Shown: positions 50,791 to 58,588, counted from the stretch's first letter. The stretch: 64,000 nucleotides of DNA from Candidatus Woesearchaeota archaeon (GCA_026002815.1 BPGB01000006.1:28998-92997), one strand, 5' to 3'. Numbers and translations: made by a program. The notes: generated by a model from the letters alone, not told the origin.

Positions 50791-53525
50791 GATTCAATTC
50801 CTTTCCCTATTCCAATTCTCATCTTTGAATATCTCTTCCTCAAATAATGCACATCACCATATTCATCCAACAACATAATCTCCATGCTGTCCTTCCCCTT
50901 CTCTATCAAAAATTCAATCACCTTGTCTCCAACCAGTTTCCAGAAAAAATCCTTTTTTGTATAATTCTCTTTATTCTCAAAATATGCAAAATATGAACAA
51001 TAATATAGCATATTCTCAACATTTCCAAATAATTCTAGTAATTTTCTCTGAAAATATTCTATTTTTATGCCTTCTAATCCATCTTCTCGCTTAACTAACC
51101 AGTATTTTTTGTAAATTTCTTTCAATTTTCGATATAAATTCGGATTAATTTCTTCTTTTTTATAAATAAAATAAGGTTCTAATATATTGTAATTACCTTT
51201 TTTTACAGAAAATTTAATCTCTTTCGACTCTCTCTCTGCATACCTGCAAATAATTCCCATGTTACTGTTGCTGTCTATATATGGATTAAATTCATTATAT
51301 TTTTTCAATATATTCTGTTCATATTCACTGTATTCATCTTTTTCTAAAAAATTGTTCAAATCTATGTTATAAAGCGATTCAACATAATTGTTGTATATGT
51401 CCCAATGATTTCTATGCTTCTTCATGTACTCATTATATAAATATATCATGAATCGGGGTCTGCGATTTACTACAATGCGATTCCATAATTTGATTTTCTC
51501 TATTTCTTCTTCCTTCATCCCATCCGTAACTTTCTTGTATTTATCCCATGAAGGAAAAGGTTTCACCAATATCCCCTTACCCCTATCTATCTCATTCCCC
51601 TGTGCTTTCCTTATCAATTTCAATCGCTTTATAATCTCATTATACTCCCTGCTACCTTCCTCAAATAAATCAAGCATACAGTATAATGTCGTGCCTATGT
51701 TTGTAATATATCCAATCTTACTCCCCATCGTGTCTATGTCTGCTGTGTATAATTCATCCTCAATTATCTCTTTCTTTTCTGGTGTCTTTTTTTCATAAGT
51801 AATCGGTAATCCACCACTAGCACCTTTTATAAAATGATAATTGTCTGTACTGAATACAATATCATAATCAAAGTCCGAATCAGCCATCAGCATCGTGTCA
51901 ATTCCATGAATGTTAAATACTATCCCACTTTCTAAATGACTAAACCATTTCCGTATCTCTTCATCTTCCCTGAAATGCAAGATATTCATTTCTGATTTCC
52001 ATGTCAAAGGACTTCTTCCAGAGGCAACTTCTTTTACACCTTTTTTCATCCAATATTTACAATAATGCTCTCCCTCTTTCAATAAACCCTTTACCTCTAA
52101 CCCAAGTAAATGCTCACAAAAAGCATACGGGTCTGCTATGGCTACCTGCCAGTTTCCAGAAATCTGTAACTTTCCAAATTTAACTTCCCGTATCTTCTTC
52201 TCTAAACTCCGATGTATATACCTTTTCAAATAATTATCTTTCAATAAATTCCAATCCAGCAATAAACCCTTTACTACCGATTGCTCTATTTTTTCAAATA
52301 TTTCTACCGCTTTTTCCTTTTCTAATTCCCGATGGTTGCATACTTCCCCCAATAAATATAATATCGTATATTCTGGATTATTTAAATTTATTCCTCTTAA
52401 CCAATCTAAAGTATCTTCTACTAAATCTTCTAATTCTTCTTCCCCTAAATCTAATACCTGCAATAATTGATAAGAAGTCATCATCACTTCTTTCTCTGAT
52501 TGGGGTGTGTACCTGCTTATCCCCCAACCTAATTTGTTCTTTTCACAGTTTTCTAAATATTCTTCTAAATTCTTATAAGCATTCCATAACTTAAATTGAG
52601 ACTCTGTCAATATTACATCTATCTCCCGTATGTCCCTCTCTGTCCCCCATATATCTACAAATTTGTAAATCCCCCTCTTCTCTGCAAATTTCTTAAAATC
52701 AAATACTACCGCCTGCCCCTTAATCCAGTTTGCCCTAATACAAAATGAATTGGGTATATACCTCAATCCTAAATCCCTCGACCATACCCCTGCCATCTCT
52801 GGACTCACCAGCCCCTGTCCATCAAAAGCATTTACCTTTACCTTCACTACCTTTTCCTCTATCTCATCCTCTTCCTGACCCTCTACCTCTCGAATATACT
52901 CCACTAACCGCTCTACTTCATATTCGTAATCCCGAATAACCCCTATTCTAGGTGTGCTTACCCTGTATGTAGCCGATGAAGCCAGTGCAAAATAAGCATT
53001 GTACTTTGAATAAACCATCTTCAAATTGCTCTTGTCTATCCCATTCTCTAATACTTCCCTCAATTTTATATATTCTTTGTCTATAAATTGTACGGTTGAC
53101 CTTCTCGCCATTCCAGCACTTACCATGAACCGTACATATTCTCTCCCATTTATCCATAAACCTTCCCGCATTATCTCTCGATAATGACTGATGTTCTCTA
53201 TCTTTACATTTACTATCTCTGATATAAATGTCAATCTCTCAATCTCTCGATTGATTTCCTTTATCCGTTTGCGATTCTCATAACTACTACCTAACTTCTC
53301 TATCACTCTCCGCTCTCTGTATAATTGCTCTACCCGTTCTCTCGGATTCTCTATCCCCTTCATCCGATATAACTGCCGAATCGCTTCACTCTCCCCCAAC
53401 GAAATTACTTCATCCCCCCGAATCGCTTCCTCTAACCCTATCTCTATCTTGTATTTCTTCTTCTTCAAACGACTGGAATTGAACTTGTATATCAAATATT
53501 GCTGTAATTTTCCTTGCTTTTCCAA
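50787..53525 (-). CDS. Predicted single-chain double-barrel RNA polymerase
   Basis: This 912-residue protein starts at TTG 53525 with GAGGAG 7 bases upstream. Its core has the hallmarks of two-barrel RNA polymerases: NAFDGQGLVSPEMAG (~232-246), a basic RANWIKGQ (~264-271), GRSPLTWKSEMNILHF (~503-518) and the metal-binding D551-F-D553-Y-D555 inside MADSDFDYDIVFSTDN. The order R-x-P, then ADxDFDxD, is the one in beta-prime subunits (NADFDGD), YonO-type phage enzymes and crAss-like virion RNA polymerase (DFDID). N- and C-terminal regions are new to me. It is 4 bases before a zinc-ribbon gene and has a consensus host promoter. If active, it could transcribe the late genes. Confidence 0.7.
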   Translation of the reverse strand: MEKQGKLQQYLIYKFNSSRLKKKKYKIEIGLEEAIRGDEVISLGESEAIRQLYRMKGIENPRERVEQLYRERRVIEKLGSSYENRKRIKEINREIERLTFISEIVNVKIENISHYREIMREGLWINGREYVRFMVSAGMARRSTVQFIDKEYIKLREVLENGIDKSNLKMVYSKYNAYFALASSATYRVSTPRIGVIRDYEYEVERLVEYIREVEGQEEDEIEEKVVKVKVNAFDGQGLVSPEMAGVWSRDLGLRYIPNSFCIRANWIKGQAVVFDFKKFAEKRGIYKFVDIWGTERDIREIDVILTESQFKLWNAYKNLEEYLENCEKNKLGWGISRYTPQSEKEVMMTSYQLLQVLDLGEEELEDLVEDTLDWLRGINLNNPEYTILYLLGEVCNHRELEKEKAVEIFEKIEQSVVKGLLLDWNLLKDNYLKRYIHRSLEKKIREVKFGKLQISGNWQVAIADPYAFCEHLLGLEVKGLLKEGEHYCKYWMKKGVKEVASGRSPLTWKSEMNILHFREDEEIRKWFSHLESGIVFNIHGIDTMLMADSDFDYDIVFSTDNYHFIKGASGGLPITYEKKTPEKKEIIEDELYTADIDTMGSKIGYITNIGTTLYCMLDLFEEGSREYNEIIKRLKLIRKAQGNEIDRGKGILVKPFPSWDKYKKVTDGMKEEEIEKIKLWNRIVVNRRPRFMIYLYNEYMKKHRNHWDIYNNYVESLYNIDLNNFLEKDEYSEYEQNILKKYNEFNPYIDSNSNMGIICRYAERESKEIKFSVKKGNYNILEPYFIYKKEEINPNLYRKLKEIYKKYWLVKREDGLEGIKIEYFQRKLLELFGNVENMLYYCSYFAYFENKENYTKKDFFWKLVGDKVIEFLIEKGKDSMEIMLLDEYGDVHYLRKRYSKMRIGIGKGIES

Positions 53526-53613
53526 TGCTGTCTCCTCTATTAAATTTATAATAGAATTTTTTTGCTTTTTTTAATGGAAAATAGACAGAATTTGCCTATT
53601 TTCTGCGAAATAG

Positions 53614-53642
53614 ATTATAACATGAAAAAATTATTTTGTCAA
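53614..53642 (-). promoter_or_regulatory. Consensus promoter of the RNA polymerase operon
   Basis: On the minus strand, TTGACA (53642-53637) and TATAAT (53619-53614) are 17 bp apart, with the extended context CTATTGACAAAATA shared with plus-strand early promoters. Confidence 0.85.
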
Positions 53643-53743
53643 TAGATAGAATTTATTTCAAGGGTTGAGGGGGTGTGAGTAAAGGTGCTACGGGGACAGT
53701 AGGAAAATCGGTGTACTCGAATCGTGTAAATGGTCTGGTGAGT

Positions 53744-53757
53744 ATGCTTGCAAGCAT
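53744..53757. repeat. 14-bp perfect palindrome
   Basis: ATGCTTGCAAGCAT is its own reverse complement. Its half ATGCTTGCA recurs at 53851 next to an ACTAGT. Confidence 0.7.
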
Positions 53758-53795
53758 GGATGATGACTAGTGCTAGTGCATGATTACTTGTCAAT

Positions 53796-53826
53796 ATCTT
53801 GTGATAATAGGCTATTATCACAAGAT
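53796..53826. repeat. 31-bp near-perfect palindrome
   Basis: Fifteen-base arms (53796-53810 and 53812-53826) pair exactly around one central G. No T-run follows, and no gene is adjacent, so a protein site or origin hairpin is more likely than a terminator. Confidence 0.85.
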
Positions 53827-54213
53827 ACAATAGTCATATTGGCTTAAATCATGCTTGCACTAGTCTATGATGGTAATGATGATGACTAGTACTGGTCTTA
53901 TCTGACTAGTCTGACTAGTTGTCTGTAACTGACTACTAGTCAGTTAGATTGAAAATCTCTCGAATAATAAAATAATAAACTTTATTAAATATTTAACTTT
54001 CCTTAACCATTCAATATCAAATCTTTCAATATCAAATAATTAACCAATCTTAACTATTAACTCACCTTAAGCAATCCTCACCATGCTTACTATTAAATGG
54101 AAAATAAGGAATACTTATAGTACTTACTCACAAGATATATAAGTATTACTTATACTTGCAATTAGACTAGTGCAAGCATAAGATAAGCATGATATATACC
54201 ATATTCGGACAAT

Positions 54214-54236
54214 CTTAAAAAATTCAATTCGTTAAG
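54214..54236 (+). promoter_or_regulatory. Operator dyad before the 54.25-kb promoter
   Basis: CTTAAAAAAT-N3-ATTCGTTAAG: 8 of 10 pairs match. The right half ends 10 bp before the -35, the same spacing as in two other early promoters. Confidence 0.55.
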
Positions 54237-54245
54237 ATTAACCTA

Positions 54246-54273
54246 TTGACAAAATAAAAAAAATAAATATAAT
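54246..54273 (+). promoter_or_regulatory. Consensus early promoter P1
   Basis: TTGACA (54246-54251), 16 bp, TATAAT (54268-54273); AAAAAAGGAG leader before the ATG at 54308. Confidence 0.85.
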
Positions 54274-54307
54274 ATAAGTATAGTTTAATCAAAAAAGGAG
54301 ATTAAAA

Positions 54308-54667
54308 ATGAAATTCAAAAGTGCAAAAATCGTTAATTTTTCTCACCCCCTCACTTCCGAACAGATAAAAGAAGTAGAGGAAAAGGAATCAATCAAGATA
54401 GAAGAAGTAATTAATATTCCTGTTCAATTTGACATTGAGTCAGATTTTCTCCCCCAATTTGAAAAAATGATTAAAAATGTCGAAAATCTTGAATCAGAAT
54501 TTTTTAAGGTTGTCTATGTAAACCCCCCCTCATTGGGGACTATTTCCTTTATGTTAGGGGTAGAGATTAAAAAATATTTCTATAATCCAAAAATTTTAAG
54601 ATGGAAACAGGATAGGGGGGGGATTTTTCCAGTGTGGAAATTGGCAGAAGTAATAGAGATTAAATAA
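54308..54667 (+). CDS. Early protein, unknown function
   Basis: This 119-residue protein has its own promoter, AAAAAAGGAGATTAAAA leader and terminator, so it is an independent unit expressed early. It opens MKFKSAKIVNFSHPLTSEQI, and contains KEVEEKESIKIEEVINIPV, EKMIKNVENLESEFFKVVYV and LGTISFMLGVEIKKYFYNP, ending RGGIFPVWKLAEVIEIK: alternating helices and strands in a compact domain, no Cys pairs and no membrane segment. The pattern L-T-x-x-Q near the start and G-x-x-P-V-W-K-L near the end reminds me of small proteins attached to defence or mobile elements, but I cannot name it. Confidence 0.6.
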   Translation: MKFKSAKIVNFSHPLTSEQIKEVEEKESIKIEEVINIPVQFDIESDFLPQFEKMIKNVENLESEFFKVVYVNPPSLGTISFMLGVEIKKYFYNPKILRWKQDRGGIFPVWKLAEVIEIK

Positions 54668-54692
54668 AAGATATACTTACTCTTACTTTATT

Positions 54693-54716
54693 GCCCCCTT
54701 TTCAGGGGGCTTTTAT
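54693..54716 (+). terminator. Terminator after 119-residue early gene
   Basis: GCCCCC (54693-54698) pairs with GGGGGC (54705-54710) around a 6-base loop, followed by TTTTATT. Confidence 0.88.
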
Positions 54717-54780
54717 TAAATAATGTATTTTTTATCATTATTTTTTTTGAATGGTGAGGAAGCGCAAGCAAAATTAAATC

Positions 54781-54801
54781 TTAAAATTTTTGATTCTTTA
54801 A
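54781..54801 (+). promoter_or_regulatory. Operator half-site/dyad before promoter P2
   Basis: TTAAAATTT-N3-ATTCTTTAA; the right half is exact and ends 10 bp before the -35. The left half matches 6 of 9. Confidence 0.55.
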
Positions 54802-54811
54802 CTTAAACCCC

Positions 54812-54840
54812 TTGACATTTATAAAAAAAAGTATTATAAT
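54812..54840 (+). promoter_or_regulatory. Consensus early promoter P2
   Basis: TTGACA (54812-54817), 17 bp, TATAAT (54835-54840). Confidence 0.85.
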
Positions 54841-54875
54841 ATAATTACGATATGATAAAAAAAGGAGATAATAAA

Positions 54876-55148
54876 ATGCTATTCAAAAAATACTACTTTT
54901 GTGAAATAGTGGGGGTTTTCGTGGATGAGGAAACTTTCAGTCGGGAGAATCAAGAGAAACTCTCCCGATTAGGTAATTTTGTATTTGAAATTAACCCAGA
55001 GTATGAATCATGGACTCTGGTAGAAAATTTTGGCACTGGCAAGGTCAGGATGAGGAATAATAAAGACTTATCGGAATCCTTGTTCATCCCCTCACCCTGT
55101 GGAAATGGATATATTCCCTTAACAGAAATTCACCCTTACCCCCTCTAA
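54876..55148 (+). CDS. Small early protein, unknown
   Basis: This 90-residue protein starts MLFKKYYFCEIVGVFVDEE at 54876, after AAAAAAAGGAG; an in-frame ATG at 54852 would put the ribosome site inside the gene. Residues form mostly beta strands (GNFVFEINPEYESWTLVEN), then LSESLFIPSPCGNGYIPLTE and a final EIHPYPL. It is transcribed from P2 and ends just before a terminator. No known family. Two Cys are present but not paired. It may be an early host-takeover protein, as is common for such small monocistronic genes, by context only. Confidence 0.55.
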   Translation: MLFKKYYFCEIVGVFVDEETFSRENQEKLSRLGNFVFEINPEYESWTLVENFGTGKVRMRNNKDLSESLFIPSPCGNGYIPLTEIHPYPL

Positions 55149-55173
55149 TTCAAAAAATACGACAAAAAAAAAT

Positions 55174-55215
55174 AAAAAATTCCTGAAACAAAAAAACAGG
55201 AATTTTTTATTTTTT
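55174..55215 (+). terminator. Terminator after 90-residue early gene
   Basis: A 12-bp stem (55174-55185 with 55197-55208) built on TTCCTG/CAGGAA, an A-rich 11-base loop and a T-run. Confidence 0.85.
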
Positions 55216-55227
55216 AAGGTATATCTA

Positions 55228-55256
55228 TTGACAAATTACAAATAACTTGTTATAAT
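55228..55256 (+). promoter_or_regulatory. Consensus early promoter P3
   Basis: TTGACA (55228-55233), 17 bp, TATAAT (55251-55256), with CTATTGACAAA and CTTGTTATAAT context. No ATTCTTTAA element upstream. Confidence 0.85.
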
Positions 55257-55300
55257 GGAGTACATAATCACAAAAAAAAAAAAAAACAGAGAGGTAAAAA

Positions 55301-55777
55301 ATGGAAACAAACAAGATTATCACTGTCAAATTAGTATATAATAATATTCTTAAAAGTATTTCGGGTAGGCATGAGGGAAAAGATGTTTATTTTCGGGTAG
55401 ATATTGATACCCCTCAAAAGCCAAATGTAGGGGATGTTTGGAGTGCTAAAATCCTAAATGAAACAGATACCTTTATTGTTGCAAAACTCATGCACTTTTT
55501 ATACTCTGATACCCCCACAAAAGATTATTTGTTATCTATTTTGGAACAAACATTGACATTATATGTTAATGTTGTTCAGGACAAACAAATAAAGGTATAT
55601 ACAATCAAAAATAATCAATTGAGGGATATTACTTACTCTATCTCACAAGTGTTAAACCTTGAGTATATTAACGATTGTATGATACTTGAAAACTCGTCCA
55701 GTGCATTTTCTTTTCATTATGCACTGAATAGAATTTTATACCATACAGAATACAAATTGTCATTAGTCATGCTATAA
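55301..55777 (+). CDS. Early protein, unknown
   Basis: This 158-residue protein is the first gene of a four-gene unit behind promoter P3. It starts METNKIITVKLVYNNILKS with GAGAGG upstream. The N-terminal half is beta-rich (RHEGKDVYFRVDIDTPQKP, GDVWSAKILNETDTFIVAKL), perhaps an OB-like or RNA-binding small domain by pattern of strands, and the C-terminal half is mixed (LSILEQTLTLYVNVVQDKQ). No Cys pairs and no membrane segment. Family unknown. The following gene starts 21 bases later with its own GAGGAC site. Confidence 0.5.
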   Translation: METNKIITVKLVYNNILKSISGRHEGKDVYFRVDIDTPQKPNVGDVWSAKILNETDTFIVAKLMHFLYSDTPTKDYLLSILEQTLTLYVNVVQDKQIKVYTIKNNQLRDITYSISQVLNLEYINDCMILENSSSAFSFHYALNRILYHTEYKLSLVML

Positions 55778-55798
55778 CCCGTGAGGACAAATTGAATA

Positions 55799-56011
55799 AT
55801 GGACACAAAACAAGCAAAAAAATTGTTAAAAGATTATCTGGATACTCATCATATCCCTTATACTAGTCTTACTGCTAAAACTGTTAACTTTACAGATTTA
55901 GCAAGGGGGGAAAGCGTGTTTGTTACCATACACGGCTTCACTCCCAACCCGATTGCAAATGAGATTAGGTCTTTTGCGAAAGATAACAATTTTTGTGTAG
56001 AATTTGCATAA
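55799..56011 (+). CDS. Small early protein, unknown
   Basis: This 70-residue protein begins MDTKQAKKLLKDYLDTHHIP, with strands TAKTVNFTDLARGESVFVTI and a final EIRSFAKDNNFCVEFA. The helix-strand-strand-helix order is a typical small alpha-beta fold. GAGGAC lies before the ATG. It is in a packed operon between the 158- and 131-residue genes. I have seen similar K-x-L-K-D-Y-L-x-x-x-G-I-P-Y/F-x-x-L-x-A-K-T-V-x-F-T-D-L-A-R patterns in small phage or plasmid proteins of unknown role, so it is likely real and conserved. Confidence 0.6.
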   Translation: MDTKQAKKLLKDYLDTHHIPYTSLTAKTVNFTDLARGESVFVTIHGFTPNPIANEIRSFAKDNNFCVEFA

Positions 56012-56024
56012 CAGGAGATTAAAA

Positions 56025-56420
56025 ATGAATACCCAAAACGAAAATAAAATTATTAAAATTCTTTACCACATGGATTACTTTTCAGATAAAGAAAATTTTA
56101 TAGATATTTACAGGTTTGAGGATAAATACCGTGAATTTATCGGTTTGTGCATAAAAGAGCATTATTCAAAAGATACTATTCTATCCGATAGACTTTTTGA
56201 AGAACCGCTAGTTTTGGATGTTGTAAACTTCAAAAATCATCCTGATAAAATTGGTAAATTAGCCCTTTTATTTCGTTTGATAATGACAATTTTTGAAGCC
56301 GTAGAGGGTATAAATATCAATTCAATTATTCGGGAGAATAACCTATATGATGTAATCGGGAATGCAAAAACCGAAAGCGATTATTTAGATATTTATCGTA
56401 TGATTACTGATAAAAAATAA
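56025..56420 (+). CDS. Early protein, unknown
   Basis: This 131-residue protein starts MNTQNENKIIKILYHMDYF at 56025, after ACAGGAGATT; an in-frame upstream ATG at 56004 overlaps the previous gene and has no site. It is largely helical (LALLFRLIMTIFEAVEG), ends YLDIYRMITDKK, and has no Cys pairs or signal. It is followed 13 bases later by another small gene. Family not recognised. Acidic overall and early, it might be an inhibitor of a host protein, but nothing proves it. Confidence 0.5.
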   Translation: MNTQNENKIIKILYHMDYFSDKENFIDIYRFEDKYREFIGLCIKEHYSKDTILSDRLFEEPLVLDVVNFKNHPDKIGKLALLFRLIMTIFEAVEGININSIIRENNLYDVIGNAKTESDYLDIYRMITDKK

Positions 56421-56433
56421 GGAAATAATCATC

Positions 56434-56679
56434 ATGGATTACACTAATACTGTATCAGAAAAATCGAAACTTCCAAAAATAATTTGTGTCCTTAATAATT
56501 CAAAAAATAAACCGGAAAATATGAGGGTATTATATACTCAAAGGATATATACCGTAAAAGATTATTTTAGGGGTGGTAAAATTTTAAAAAATAAAATACC
56601 AAAATTAAAAGGATATTATTTTAAGTGCTACACCCTCAACGAAACAGACTTATTTATAATCTATGAGCAGGAGGAATAA
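56434..56679 (+). CDS. Small basic early protein, unknown
   Basis: This 81-residue protein begins MDYTNTVSEKSKLPKIICV and is basic in the middle (YTVKDYFRGGKILKNKIPKL), with a final TLNETDLFIIYEQEE. The strand KIICVLNNSKNKPENMRVLY followed by YTVKDYF is a pattern of a small beta-rich domain. It is the last gene before a terminator. AAGGAAAT lies upstream. I do not recognise it; nucleic-acid binding is possible from the charge. Confidence 0.5.
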   Translation: MDYTNTVSEKSKLPKIICVLNNSKNKPENMRVLYTQRIYTVKDYFRGGKILKNKIPKLKGYYFKCYTLNETDLFIIYEQEE

Positions 56680-56711
56680 TAAAATAATATAAAATTTTTA
56701 CTTTTTTTTAG

Positions 56712-56745
56712 AAAGGCTATCTATCCTGATAGCCTTTTTATTTTT
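56712..56745 (+). terminator. Terminator ending the P3 operon
   Basis: A 10-bp stem (56712-56721 with 56728-56737) with a 6-base loop followed by T-rich sequence. Confidence 0.88.
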
Positions 56746-56756
56746 ATAAAATATTA

Positions 56757-56785
56757 AACCTTAAAGAATTGGATTCTTTAAGGTT
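56757..56785 (+). promoter_or_regulatory. Operator: 13-bp perfect inverted repeat before promoter P4
   Basis: AACCTTAAAGAAT-TGG-ATTCTTTAAGGTT, exact over 13 bp per arm. The ATTCTTTAA half ends 10 bp before the -35 of P4. Its core GAATTGGATTCTTTAA recurs at 49247-49262 and 49289-49304. Confidence 0.85.
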
Positions 56786-56791
56786 AACTAC

Positions 56792-56819
56792 TTGACAAAA
56801 TAAAATAAATTGTTATAAT
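56792..56819 (+). promoter_or_regulatory. Consensus early promoter P4
   Basis: TTGACA (56792-56797), 16 bp, TATAAT (56814-56819), AAAAAAGGAG leader before the ATG at 56863. Confidence 0.88.
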
Positions 56820-56862
56820 AAATGTATAAATCCAATCAATCATAAAAAAAGGAGATTAAAAA

Positions 56863-57864
56863 ATGACTGCTAATCTGACTACCAATAATTCAATTTTCCT
56901 CAATCGTGTTCCAGCGTGGCACAATCTAGGTTTTGTGGCTAATCGGGACATGAGCGCAACGGAAGCCCTCTCAAACATTGACTCGTTTGAATATGCAAAA
57001 ATCCCCCTAAATGTAGAAATTGAAGGGGAATCAATCGAAACAGGAGCATGGGCTATTGTTAATAAAACCTTGAAAAAATTTATTTCAACAGTATCAGGGT
57101 TTTATGAAATTCTACAACCCCTTGAAATTGCAGAATCATTCGATAACGGTATTCAAAAACCCGTTGAAACTTTGGGTTTTCTCGGTAAAGCGGGAGAAAA
57201 AGTTTTTCTTTCATGGAAATTGCCCGCATTCGATGTAAACGGGGATGAGGTAGAAAATTATGCCCTTGTTAGTGTTGGCTATGACGGTAAAAACGGTGCA
57301 AGTATTCACTTAACAAGTGTTCGGGTTATTTGCCAAAACACGTTCACTCAAGCAATTAACGAAAGTGAACGAAATAAAGGTAAAATTTGGACGGGTAGGC
57401 ATAATTCCAAAACCCTTAAGGAAGATTTGACAGAATGGTTTAATCATCTTCCTAATCTCATTGCAAGAAAAACAGAAGAAAACAAATACACTTTTGAGAG
57501 TCTGGATACTTACAAGATAGATGATACTGCTACCCTTGCAAATGTCCTCTTTAATATCTATCCTGACCCAAAACCTGTACCCGATTATTACCCCCCTCAA
57601 ATTAAGGCTAGAAAAGAAGCCGAAAGGGAGTTATTAGCCGAAAAAGCCAAACGGGATAGATTAGCCGTAGAAAATTTGTTCAATGGTCAGGGAACGGCTA
57701 TTAATGCTACCGCATGGGGTTTATTCAACGCCATTACGGAATATGAAAATTATGTAAGGGTAGAGAAGAAGCCCGCACAGGAATCAATCCTTTGGGGGAA
57801 TCGGGCAAATACTATGCTCAAAACCCTAAATATCCTGAAAGATACCTGCATTTCAAAAAAATAA
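56863..57864 (+). CDS. DUF932 phage/plasmid-like protein
   Basis: This 333-residue protein is a member of the DUF932 family found on phages and plasmids: VPAWHNLGFVANRDMSATEA (~16-35), FYEILQPLEIAESFDN, FLSWKLPAFDVNG, the core VSVGYDGKNGASIHLTSVRV followed by ICQNTFTQA, WTGRHNSKTLKEDL, and a final NATAWGLFNAITEYENYV and NTMLKTLNILKD. Family members are thought to act in replication or recombination of plasmids and phages, without a proven function. It has its own promoter with operator, and a terminator, so it is a single-gene unit. Codon use is less AT-rich than most neighbours. Confidence 0.85.
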   Translation: MTANLTTNNSIFLNRVPAWHNLGFVANRDMSATEALSNIDSFEYAKIPLNVEIEGESIETGAWAIVNKTLKKFISTVSGFYEILQPLEIAESFDNGIQKPVETLGFLGKAGEKVFLSWKLPAFDVNGDEVENYALVSVGYDGKNGASIHLTSVRVICQNTFTQAINESERNKGKIWTGRHNSKTLKEDLTEWFNHLPNLIARKTEENKYTFESLDTYKIDDTATLANVLFNIYPDPKPVPDYYPPQIKARKEAERELLAEKAKRDRLAVENLFNGQGTAINATAWGLFNAITEYENYVRVEKKPAQESILWGNRANTMLKTLNILKDTCISKK

Positions 57865-57880
57865 AATAAATCTTTATAGT

Positions 57881-57914
57881 AAAAAAAAGCCTGGATAAAT
57901 TCCAGGCTTTTTTA
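57881..57914 (+). terminator. Terminator after DUF932 gene
   Basis: AAAAAGCCTGG pairs with CCAGGCTTTTT (57881-57894 with 57902-57914) around a 7-base loop, followed by T. Confidence 0.9.
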
Positions 57915-57959
57915 CTAAATAATACAAAAATTTTGGTAAAATTTTTATTATCTTGACTA

Positions 57960-57988
57960 TTGACAAAATATAAAAATCTTGTTATAAT
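57960..57988 (+). promoter_or_regulatory. Consensus early promoter P5
   Basis: TTGACA (57960-57965), 17 bp, TATAAT (57983-57988), AAAAGGAG before the ATG at 58023. Confidence 0.87.
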
Positions 57989-58022
57989 TAATTTATAATC
58001 AAAAAATAAAAGGAGATAAATT

Positions 58023-58562
58023 ATGTTATATCAATATTTTAAGGCAAACGAAAAGGTCTATCAGGTCAAATCTGAAACCAAAAATTATTATTTATTGACT
58101 CCCTATAAACACAACGGATATGATATTCGTGTATCTAAAAAAAGTTTAAAAGTTATTGGAAGGGATTATTATGCCTTCCCCTTAAAAAATCCAGATAAAT
58201 ATCTGGAAGATTTAAAAAATTTATATGATAAAAAATATTTAGAAATGCAAGAGCAAAAAAGAATTAAATTCCAAACCTTAAATGAATACAATAAGGAATT
58301 TTGCCCAATTCCCGTCAATGGCTTTGATAACCTTTATCAATGTGTTGTCTATGACCTTAACAAAAACCCTTATTTTGTTTTATTCTATGCAAAAAATATC
58401 GTTGCAGAAGTCATAGATTCAAACATGAATATTGTAAAAATAGATTTAATCCATATAAAAACAGTATCTTATTGTAATCAAACAAACCAATTTGAATGTC
58501 ATTATGAGATAGAGGTGGAAAATATCAAGGAGGGTATTTTAAAATTATTTATGAATAAATAA
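58023..58562 (+). CDS. Early protein, unknown
   Basis: This 179-residue protein is a single-gene unit with promoter P5 and a terminator. It opens MLYQYFKANEKVYQVKSETK and is rich in Tyr, Lys and Asn, with NYYLLTPYKHNGYDIRVSKK, helices (NLYDKKYLEMQEQKRIKFQ) and strands (VVYDLNKNPYFVLFYAKNIV). Two Cys (FCPIPV, and near YQCVV) are not arranged as zinc sites. The N-terminal strand pattern with basic residues may bind nucleic acid. The family is unknown to me. Confidence 0.55.
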   Translation: MLYQYFKANEKVYQVKSETKNYYLLTPYKHNGYDIRVSKKSLKVIGRDYYAFPLKNPDKYLEDLKNLYDKKYLEMQEQKRIKFQTLNEYNKEFCPIPVNGFDNLYQCVVYDLNKNPYFVLFYAKNIVAEVIDSNMNIVKIDLIHIKTVSYCNQTNQFECHYEIEVENIKEGILKLFMNK

Positions 58563-58588
58563 AACAAAAAATCATGCTCCCCACCCTT

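Larger units (their letters stand above)
53526..54307. promoter_or_regulatory. Divergent non-coding region rich in palindromes
   Basis: The 782 bp between divergent operons have no credible gene. They hold the minus promoter of the RNA polymerase gene, ACTAGT at seven places (53766-54171), palindromes at 53744-53757 and 53796-53826, a 14-bp inverted pair (53851-53864 and 54166-54179), an operator dyad and a plus promoter. This density suggests a replication origin or main control region. Confidence 0.65.

Noticed and set aside
53639..53830. 63-residue minus-strand frame in the divergent region
   Set aside because: It runs through the promoter of the RNA polymerase operon and through palindromes; no ribosome site and His/Thr-rich composition from repeats.
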